Positions 7,813-13,856 of a stretch of 54,162 bases of DNA are shown in pieces; position 1 is the stretch's first letter; each line of letters opens with the position of its first letter. The notes beneath the pieces were generated by a model that made no database searches, had not been told where the DNA came from, and saw only the letters and a list, made by a program, of their open reading frames with translations. The translations under genes and the position numbers were made by a program. Source of the stretch: an uncultured Eubacteriales bacterium. Lineage in GTDB: Bacteria > Bacillota > Clostridia > Christensenellales > CAG-138. The DNA lies in NCBI GenBank assembly GCA_900543475.1, contig UQRU01000005.1:1-54162 (forward strand). The letters are read 5' to 3'.

Positions 7813-8898
7813 ATGGGCGGCTTGCAGGAATGGAAGAAACGGGCCATGCAGCCCCCCCAGGAAAAGGGGGCGGGCCTGGAGCAGACGGTGCGTAAGCAGC
7901 TGGCTGCGGCGGCCGGGGCGGAGTATTTCGACAACCGGGACCCGGTCCGGCATATTACAGAGGATTTCCAAAAGACCTTCGATCTGATGGGCAACCAAAA
8001 GGCCAAAGCCCGCAGCGGGGAGCTATTTCAGACCGAGATGCCCTCCATCGTCCCCGGCCTGTGGCAGGAGGAACGGCAGGAGGGCCAGCAGGCCCCCGGC
8101 CAGGAAGGCCAGGGCGGGACGCTGGCCCAACAGCGGGGCCGGGAAAGCTTTTTAGAGCAGTCCAGCATGGCGGATATGGTGGAGCCCAGCGGGGACGCGG
8201 GCCAGCAGATGTTTTTGAGCCGGTTCGCCCAGGTGGCCTTCAACCGGGGCACCATGGCCAGCGCGGTGCTACGGGGCTCGGGGAAGATGATGCTCTTTTC
8301 CTGCCTCAAGCGCACGGCCGGGCAGTCCCAGCCCACCAACCTAAGGCAGCGCAAGCTGTTCGAGGGCAGCTCCCAGCGCCGGAACGTATCCGGGCATCCC
8401 CCGGACCAGGTGCTGTTCAACCGGGGGGAAGCGGACGGCGCCGTGGGCCTGGTGGTGGATGTATTGCGGGACGCCCGCCGGGTGGTGGACGCCATGACGG
8501 AACTGGCCAGCGGCAAGAACCAGCTGGGGGAAGGAAGCGGGGCCGGGACCCTGCAAAAGGCGTATCCCTTTTTGTCCGACGCCCAGGAGCGGGCCCTTTT
8601 GGCGGAATACCGGGGCAAGCTGGAGGCGGCGAAGGACCCCCAAAGCAAAGCGATCTTACAGCACGCCATCGTGAAAACCGAGGCGTTGATGGAAAAAAAG
8701 CATCAGATGAAGCAACGCTTCATCGAAACGCTCCGCTCCATCTCCGACAGCGCCAACAAGGCGCTGGACGCCTTTACCCAACCGGGATTTACAGAAGAAC
8801 TGCTGGCCATGCAAGGCCAGGAAGCGGCCGCCGCCCAACCGCCGCCTACGGGGGACGGAGAGGATGAAGGGCCGGAGAAGGAGCCGGAGCGGGAATGA
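7813..8898 (+). CDS. Unknown protein at the head of the CIS operon
   Basis: A 361-aa hydrophilic protein that I do not recognise. It has two FNRG motifs (near residues 142 and 202) and a central Gln/Gly-rich linker. The C-terminal 120 residues look helical (LSDAQERALLAEYRGKLEAA, then KHQMKQRFIETLRSIS), followed by an acidic, proline-rich tail. It has no signal peptide or membrane span. Its position between a receiver gene and the first tail genes suggests an accessory CIS factor, such as a chaperone, cargo or regulator partner. The codon use matches its neighbours. Confidence 0.75.
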   Translation: MGGLQEWKKRAMQPPQEKGAGLEQTVRKQLAAAAGAEYFDNRDPVRHITEDFQKTFDLMGNQKAKARSGELFQTEMPSIVPGLWQEERQEGQQAPGQEGQGGTLAQQRGRESFLEQSSMADMVEPSGDAGQQMFLSRFAQVAFNRGTMASAVLRGSGKMMLFSCLKRTAGQSQPTNLRQRKLFEGSSQRRNVSGHPPDQVLFNRGEADGAVGLVVDVLRDARRVVDAMTELASGKNQLGEGSGAGTLQKAYPFLSDAQERALLAEYRGKLEAAKDPQSKAILQHAIVKTEALMEKKHQMKQRFIETLRSISDSANKALDAFTQPGFTEELLAMQGQEAAAAQPPPTGDGEDEGPEKEPERE

Positions 8899-9027
8899 GA
8901 TTCCCAAACGCAGTGAGAGGGGGGATGCCGGAGTCCGGCGAACCGCTTGGGGCGAGCCTGTGCCCAAGGTGCAGGCAGGCCCTGGAGGCGATCCTCGGGA
9001 TTCCAAACAGGAAGGGAGACAAACGTC

Positions 9028-9462
9028 ATGGAGAAGCAGGCGCAGCAAACGGCCCGGGCGGAACAAGAAACCCAGCCTTCGCTGCCTGCGCACAGGCAAC
9101 AGGATTCCCAGCGTCAGGCCCAATGCGCCGCCCGGGCGGCGGCTGTGTTGCGGCTGGGGGGTACGGCGGCCATGCTACGGCCGGCGGACGCACTGGCCCT
9201 GGGAGCCCAGGTGGGCAACAGCGCGTTGGGCGCCCTGGTCCAGGGCGGGCCCGAATTGACGGTGGCGCCCTTTGCCTATGAACAAAGCCCCCAATTGCCC
9301 GAAGCCTACCCCATCGCGGCAAAGGCGCCCGCCCTTTACAAGGGCGCGGTGGCGCCGGGGCCGCTGGATATGGAAAGCTATCCGGCGGCAGCCCTGGGCG
9401 GGGATTGGGCTGCAGGCTGGGGGGATTGGACAGGAGGCGTAGATGGCCAGCTATCTTCCTGA
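9028..9462 (+). CDS. Small unknown protein with a GNSA-type motif
   Basis: A 144-aa protein starting at the ATG preceded by GGAAGGGAG. The N-terminus is Gln/Ala-rich. Residues about 52-72 read LALGAQVGNSALGALVQ, similar to the LQ..vGNrAv motif that often precedes or accompanies cargo and DUF4157 proteins in extracellular CIS loci (recalled from the family, not searched). The C-terminal part is Pro/Ala/Gly-rich. It overlaps the next gene by 20 bp. A CIS cargo or adaptor role is inference. Confidence 0.7.
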   Translation: MEKQAQQTARAEQETQPSLPAHRQQDSQRQAQCAARAAAVLRLGGTAAMLRPADALALGAQVGNSALGALVQGGPELTVAPFAYEQSPQLPEAYPIAAKAPALYKGAVAPGPLDMESYPAAALGGDWAAGWGDWTGGVDGQLSS

Positions 9463-9874
9463 CGAACGAGTGGATCCCGCGGCAGCCCTTTTGGAGGCGC
9501 TCGCCTACAACGGCATTCCGTACCGCGGGGAAAAGGACGGCGTGCGGTTCGTGTTTGAGGATGGGAGCCGCAGGTGGGAGACCGTTTGCCGGTATGCGCC
9601 GCAGACGGTTATGATCTATGGCGTATACCCGTTTCCCGTGGCGGACAAGGGACGGGCGTTGCACCAGGCGAACCAGGTCAACGCTACCCTCACAAGGGGC
9701 GGGCTATTCCTTTCGGGGGAGCGGATCGTGCTGCGGGTCAGCGCGGATCTGTTCGACGCTTACAGCGCCCAGGAATCCATCACCCGGGCGTTGGAGTACA
9801 GCGCAGGGGTGATGAAGCACTTCTGGACCCAGATGGAGGCCTGCGCCAAACAATCAGGTGTATTCCAACATTGA
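9443..9874 (+). CDS. YbjN-like small protein, possible chaperone
   Basis: A 143-aa protein with alternating strands and a long C-terminal helix. The stretch from about residue 68 (ALHQANQVNATLTRGGLF) is reminiscent of YbjN and type-III-secretion-chaperone-like folds, which have the pattern of helix, N..N, strand and final amphipathic helix. It has no signal peptide. Overlap with the upstream gene implies coupled translation, so it could chaperone that product or the sheath encoded next. Fold assignment is by eye only. Confidence 0.72.
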   Translation: MASYLPDERVDPAAALLEALAYNGIPYRGEKDGVRFVFEDGSRRWETVCRYAPQTVMIYGVYPFPVADKGRALHQANQVNATLTRGGLFLSGERIVLRVSADLFDAYSAQESITRALEYSAGVMKHFWTQMEACAKQSGVFQH

Positions 9875-9910
9875 GGATACAAAACATCAACGGAAAACCC
9901 AGAAAAAGAA

Positions 9911-9960
9911 AGGAGGAATGCTCCGCGTAAGCTCCAAGTGGGCGCGGAGCACACAAAGGG
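9911..9960 (+). promoter_or_regulatory. Structured ribosome-binding region of the sheath gene
   Basis: An ideal AGGAGG (9911-9916) sits 44 nt before the sheath ATG, too far to act directly. Between them is a 9-bp perfect stem (9919-9927 with 9943-9951). If it folds, the effective spacing to the ATG drops to about 11 nt. If it opens, a GGAG inside the 3' arm is 11 nt from the ATG. Either state could set the high translation level a sheath needs. Confidence 0.45.
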
Positions 9961-11712
9961 ATGGCAGAATACTTATCCCCGGGCGTGTATGTGGAAGAAT
10001 ACGATTCCGGTGCGGTGCCCATGCAGGGCGTCAGCACCAGCACCGCAGGCTTTATCGGCCTGGCGCAGAGGGGACCGGTGGTGGGCAAACCCCAGCTGGT
10101 CACCAGCTTTGCCGATTATAAGCGGGCCTTTGGCGGGTATCTGAGCGAAGCCAAGTTTGGCGAAGCCCGGTTCCTGCCCTATGCGGTGGAGCAGTTCTTC
10201 ATCAATGGCGGATCCCGCGCGTATATCATGCGCGTGGCGGCCGAGGGCGCTGCGGCGGCCAAGGCAACGGCCGGCGTGCTGCAGATCGAGGCGGCTAACC
10301 CCGGCGAATGGGGCAACAAGATCCGCGTAACCGTAGAGGCCTCCTCCAAGGCCAAGACCCAGGTCATCGCCGTGAACGGCGCGGACCTGAAGCTGAAGAA
10401 TGCCGATGGTTTCAACCAGGGAGACGTGGTAGAACTGTTCGACGGCAAGGCCAAGGCCTATGCCACCATCGTTTCCAGCCTGGACAACATCGTTACGCTG
10501 GATGCGCCCTGCACCCTGAACGTGGCGGATGAAAAGATCGGCACCCCCAAGTACATCAAGACCTGCGAGCTGACCCTGACCGTGAAGCTGGACGACGTGG
10601 TGGAGACCTACGCCAACGTATCCCTCTGCCCCGAAGCCGGCAACTTCGTCAGCGCCCGTGCCCGTAAGTCCGACCTGGTGACCATCGCCGTGACGGAAGC
10701 CAAGGCCCCCGCCGCCCCCAAGGAGGGCAAGGACGAGAAGGCCCCCGCGCCCGCCAAGGCTGGCGTGACCCCCATCGAGCTGGTGGGCGGGGCCGCTGTG
10801 ATCGCCCTGGCGGGCGGCAGCGACGGAAAGGTCGCCAACGTGAGTCCCAACGTCTACATGGGCGAGGATAACGGCCCCGGCAAGCGCAGCGGCTTGGCTG
10901 CCTTCCTGGAGAACGTGGATGTGTCCATCATGGCCATCCCCGGCGTTACCGCCCCCGAAGTACAGGCTGCCCTGATCGCCCATTGCGAAAACTGCAAGTC
11001 CTGCTTCGCCATTCTGGATGTGCCCATCGACCGGAAAAAGACCAACGATGTGGTGGAATTCCGGGATATGTACGACACCACCTATGCTGCCATGTATCAT
11101 CCCTGGCTGGAGATGTTCGACCCCCTGGCCAAGCGCAGCGCCTACTTCCCGCCCTCCGGCGCCATGGCCGGCATCTATGCCCGCACCGACAACGAGCGGG
11201 GCGTGCATAAGGCCCCTGCCAATGAGATCGTCCGGGGCTGCACGGGCTTGAGCTGCAACTACAACGAGGGCGAGCAGGATATCCTCAATCCCAAGGGCGT
11301 CAACCTGATCCGCGCCTTTACGGGCCGGGGCATCCGGGTATGGGGCGCCAGGACCATGAGCTCCAACGGCCTGTGGAAGTATGTGAACGTACGGCGGTTG
11401 TACATCTACATCGAGGAATCCATCAAGGCCAACACCAACTGGGTGGTATTCGAGCCCAACAGCGAAGTGCTTTGGGGCCGGGTGACCCGTACCATCGAAA
11501 TGTTCCTGGCCACCTGCTGGCGTTCCGGCGCCCTGGCCGGCTCCACCCCCTCCGAGGCCTATTTCGTAGAGTGCGGACCCACCACCATGACCCAGGATGA
11601 TATCGACAACGGCCGGTTGATCTGCAACATCGGTATCGCTGCCGTGAAGCCCGCCGAGTTCGTGATCTTCCGGATCACCCAGCATACCGCCTCCTCCGAG
11701 TCGGAAGGCTAA
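9961..11712 (+). CDS. Contractile tail sheath protein
   Basis: A 583-aa sheath subunit that polymerises around the inner tube and contracts to drive it forward. The N-terminus (YLSPGVYVEEYDSG) and the STAGFIGLAQRGPV block are typical of phage/CIS sheaths. The C-terminal third carries the conserved sheath fold (PKGVNLIRAFTGRGIRVWGA; NWVVFEPNSEVLW). Residues about 240-270 are an inserted Ala/Pro/Lys-rich linker (APAAPKEGKDEKAPAPAKAG), probably surface exposed. This is one sheath only, in contrast to the three of Afp/PVC. It is followed by the tube gene. Confidence 0.95.
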   Translation: MAEYLSPGVYVEEYDSGAVPMQGVSTSTAGFIGLAQRGPVVGKPQLVTSFADYKRAFGGYLSEAKFGEARFLPYAVEQFFINGGSRAYIMRVAAEGAAAAKATAGVLQIEAANPGEWGNKIRVTVEASSKAKTQVIAVNGADLKLKNADGFNQGDVVELFDGKAKAYATIVSSLDNIVTLDAPCTLNVADEKIGTPKYIKTCELTLTVKLDDVVETYANVSLCPEAGNFVSARARKSDLVTIAVTEAKAPAAPKEGKDEKAPAPAKAGVTPIELVGGAAVIALAGGSDGKVANVSPNVYMGEDNGPGKRSGLAAFLENVDVSIMAIPGVTAPEVQAALIAHCENCKSCFAILDVPIDRKKTNDVVEFRDMYDTTYAAMYHPWLEMFDPLAKRSAYFPPSGAMAGIYARTDNERGVHKAPANEIVRGCTGLSCNYNEGEQDILNPKGVNLIRAFTGRGIRVWGARTMSSNGLWKYVNVRRLYIYIEESIKANTNWVVFEPNSEVLWGRVTRTIEMFLATCWRSGALAGSTPSEAYFVECGPTTMTQDDIDNGRLICNIGIAAVKPAEFVIFRITQHTASSESEG

Positions 11713-11746
11713 GGCAGACCAACGCTGACGAAAGGACGAGAATACT

Positions 11747-12226
11747 ATGGCAATCAATTATCCCTACAGAGTATTTCGCTACCAGGTGGAGATCGACGGC
11801 ATCAGCCGGGCAGGCTTCTCTGAAGTATCCGGCATGAGCTCCTCCGTGGACGCCATCGAATACCGGGAAGGCGACGATCTGCGCAACACCCCCCGCAAGC
11901 TGCCGGGCCTGACCAAGTTTGGCAACGTGACCCTGCGCTGGGGCGTGAGCGACGATACGGATTTCCTCACCTGGGTCTATTCCGTAGCTCCCACCAACAC
12001 CGCCAACCCCACCGGCTTGGAGCGGCATAACGTGACCATCACCCTCATCGACGATGCGGGCAACCCGGGCCCCTCCTGGAGCCTGATCAACGCCTGGCCG
12101 GTGAGCTACACGGTGCCGGATCTGTCCGGTATGGGCGGCGAAGTGGCCATCCATTCCCTGGAGCTGTGCCACGAGGGCCTGGAGCATACCCCCGGCAGCC
12201 CTGCCGGCGAGCCCTCCCCCAACTAA
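11747..12226 (+). CDS. Inner tube protein
   Basis: A 159-aa gp19/Hcp-fold tube protein that stacks as hexamers inside the sheath. The start (YPYRVFRYQVEIDGISRAGF), the SEVSGM motif and the WGVSDDTDF loop are typical of Afp1/Pvc1-type tubes. The C-terminus has a short Pro/Gly-rich extension after the last strand. It lies directly after the sheath, the usual sheath-tube order, and ahead of a strong hairpin. Confidence 0.93.
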   Translation: MAINYPYRVFRYQVEIDGISRAGFSEVSGMSSSVDAIEYREGDDLRNTPRKLPGLTKFGNVTLRWGVSDDTDFLTWVYSVAPTNTANPTGLERHNVTITLIDDAGNPGPSWSLINAWPVSYTVPDLSGMGGEVAIHSLELCHEGLEHTPGSPAGEPSPN

Positions 12227-12263
12227 TACCCTATGACCTTGCGCGCCCGGTGAGCGCCGCAAA

Positions 12264-12284
12264 GCCGGGGGCTTTGCCCCCGGC
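12264..12284 (+). promoter_or_regulatory. G+C-rich hairpin between tube and chaperone genes
   Basis: A perfect 9-bp GC stem (GCCGGGGGC / GCCCCCGGC) with a TTT loop sits in the 98-bp gap after the tube gene. It has no T tract, so it is unlikely to be a full terminator. It may stabilise the abundant sheath-tube mRNA or partly attenuate transcription into the lower-abundance genes. Confidence 0.5.
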
Positions 12285-12324
12285 GGCGCCCCCCGGGGCC
12301 CGCGCGGCATGATGGAGGCAACCC

Positions 12325-12684
12325 ATGCAAACGGAATTTGAATTTGAACTGCCAAAGGGTTATGTGGACGCCAACGGGGATCTGCACCGCAAAGGCGTGA
12401 TGCGGCTGGCCACGGCGGCGGATGAGATATTGCCCATGCGGGACCCCAAGGTGCAGCAGAACCCCGGCTATCTTTCCATCATCCTGCTCTCCCGGGTCAT
12501 CACCAAGCTGGGTACCCTGCCCAATATCAATACCCGGGTCATCGAGGGCCTGTTCACCATGGACTTGGCCTATTTGCAGGACCTGTATCAGCGGATCAAT
12601 ATGGCGGACACCCCTTCCTATAAGGTGGCCTGCCCCCATTGCGGCCAAAGCTTTGAGGTGCCCCTGGATTTTTTATTGGATTAG
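12325..12684 (+). CDS. Tail assembly chaperone, P2 gpE-like
   Basis: A 119-aa protein. Residues 1-95 have the pattern of the phage tail assembly chaperone family of P2 E/Mu gp41 (leading LPKGYVDANGDLHRKGVMRL, then a helical pair ending LYQRINM). Residues about 100-115 form half of a zinc ribbon (CPHCGQSFEVP). It sits between the tube and the tape-measure position, exactly where P2 and lambda encode chaperones expressed as short and frameshifted forms. The terminal codons GAT TTT TTA TTG GAT TAG contain the slippery site described next. The start has GGAGG 7 nt upstream. Confidence 0.82.
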   Translation: MQTEFEFELPKGYVDANGDLHRKGVMRLATAADEILPMRDPKVQQNPGYLSIILLSRVITKLGTLPNINTRVIEGLFTMDLAYLQDLYQRINMADTPSYKVACPHCGQSFEVPLDFLLD

Positions 12685-12715
12685 AGCTGGCCCTGTATCC
12701 CCAGGACCGGCTCTA
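12669..12715 (+). promoter_or_regulatory. -1 programmed ribosomal frameshift signal
   Basis: The heptamer T TTT TTA (12669-12675) is in the correct zero frame (GAT TTT TTA). It is followed by a 6-nt spacer and a hairpin whose 5' arm is 12682-12695 and 3' arm 12702-12715: 14 positions, one mismatch, one G-U pair, 6-nt loop. The stop codon TAG forms the base of the stem. Slippery sequence, spacing and stem match known -1 frameshift signals such as P2 E/E'. Confidence 0.8.
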
Positions 12716-12872
12716 TGAGGAAATGGCCTTTTTGGGATATTATCTCCATTGGCCTAGGGAAGAGCTGATGAATCTGGATCACCGGGAACGGCGGCGCTGG
12801 TGCGCGGAGGTTTCCGGCATCAACCAGAACCTGAGCGGCAAAGACCAACAGCGGCCCATCGAATTCCGCTGA
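12675..12872 (+). CDS. DUF6760-like C-terminal extension, made by -1 frameshift
   Basis: A 65-codon frame entered by slipping back one base at 12675, giving a 182-aa fusion with the upstream chaperone. The sequence has YPQDRLYEEMAF, YYLHWPREELMNLDHRER and RRWCAEVSGINQNL, which resemble the short DUF6760 family seen beside CIS tail genes (from memory). The frame has no ATG before the conserved start. The only ATG (12723) would cut off the conserved YPQDRLYEE and has a ribosome site only 2 nt away. Frameshifting is therefore the best explanation. Initiation at a rare start codon is the alternative. Confidence 0.75.
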   Translation: MGLELALYPQDRLYEEMAFLGYYLHWPREELMNLDHRERRRWCAEVSGINQNLSGKDQQRPIEFR

Positions 12873-12897
12873 CGCCATTTTATAGAAAGGAGGGCCT

Positions 12898-13377
12898 ATG
12901 TCCGTTATCTATAACGAGCCCTTCAACGCGTTTCGCTTCCTGGTGGAGGTGGAAGGGGCCGGGCCCACGGTGGTGGCGGCCTTTGCCCAGTTTTCCGGCA
13001 TCCGGATGCAGACCCACGTGGTGGAGACCCGCTGGGGTTCCGAGGAACGGGGGGTCACCGAGAAGATCCCCTCCATCACCTCCTTTGAAAACGTGACCCT
13101 CACCAAGGGGGTGATCGGGGACAATGAATTTTTCGACTGGATCTTGGCCTGCGCCCCCTCGGAAAGCGCGCCGCCTACCGGGGCGTCCCTGCGCCGCACC
13201 ATCAACGTGGTGGCGGTGGACGGGAAGGGGAAGCGGGGGGTGATCTGGTCGCTGATCAACGCCATGCCGGTCTCCTATACCCTGGCGCCCATGGATAGCA
13301 GCCAGAGCGCCGTGTTGACCGAAACCATCGAATTTTCCATCACCGGGTTCAAGCGGGTGACCAACCCGCCGGCTTGA
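12898..13377 (+). CDS. Tube-like protein 2
   Basis: A 159-aa second gp19-family tube paralogue, like Afp5/Pvc5. It begins NAFRFLVEVEGAGPTVVAAF and has the FSGIRMQ and RWGSEERGVTEK blocks of the fold. In relatives such paralogues form the first tube layers on the spike. AAGGAGG precedes the ATG. It is clearly diverged from the main tube, so it is a specialised ring rather than a duplicate. Confidence 0.88.
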   Translation: MSVIYNEPFNAFRFLVEVEGAGPTVVAAFAQFSGIRMQTHVVETRWGSEERGVTEKIPSITSFENVTLTKGVIGDNEFFDWILACAPSESAPPTGASLRRTINVVAVDGKGKRGVIWSLINAMPVSYTLAPMDSSQSAVLTETIEFSITGFKRVTNPPA

Positions 13378-13405
13378 TGGCAGAAAGGACCAAGGAGCCA
13401 TAGCT

Positions 13406-13828
13406 ATGTCGGATTACGTGGCAAATACCTATTTTGAAGTAATGTTCGGCGCCCCTGCCTTGGGCCTGAGCGGGCGGTTCACATCGGTGAGCGGCCTGGC
13501 CATGGAATTTGAATACGAAACCGTTAATGAGGGCGGTTGCCCCTACCCCCGGCAGTTTTTTAAGAATATCGTCCCCCAGACCCTGGTGCTGGAGCAGGGA
13601 ACGGTGACCACGATCGACGGGTTCGAGGCCTGGATGCATCTGATGAACTTGGGGATGCGTATGCCCATCAACGGCATCATCACCCTGAAGGATCATACCG
13701 GGGCCACCAAACGCACCTGGATGATCAACGACGCTCTGCTGTCCAAATATGTGGGGCCCAGCCTCAACAGCACCCAGCCGGAGCTGGCGGTAAACCGGAT
13801 CGAATTGCAGTACAACGGCTGCATCTAA
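13406..13828 (+). CDS. Tube-like protein 3
   Basis: A 140-aa third tube-family member. Diagnostic parts are TYFEVMFGAPALGLSGRF, the FTSVSGLAMEFEYE motif, and NRIELQYNGC at the end. It resembles the adaptor tube proteins (Afp6/Pvc6 type) that join tube and baseplate hub. A GGAG lies 8 nt before the start. Confidence 0.85.
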   Translation: MSDYVANTYFEVMFGAPALGLSGRFTSVSGLAMEFEYETVNEGGCPYPRQFFKNIVPQTLVLEQGTVTTIDGFEAWMHLMNLGMRMPINGIITLKDHTGATKRTWMINDALLSKYVGPSLNSTQPELAVNRIELQYNGCI

Positions 13829-13856
13829 ACGCGCAAGAAAGAAAGGCGGCGTACCC

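Noticed and set aside
8895..9281. 128-codon frame overlapping the stop of the gene at 7813 by ATGA
   Set aside because: Most of it overlaps the better supported gene at 9028 in another frame; only the overlap with the upstream stop speaks for it.
9973..11757. 594-codon open frame antisense to the sheath gene
   Set aside because: A shadow frame caused by high G+C and codon bias; no start signal, and the sheath frame has clear homology.
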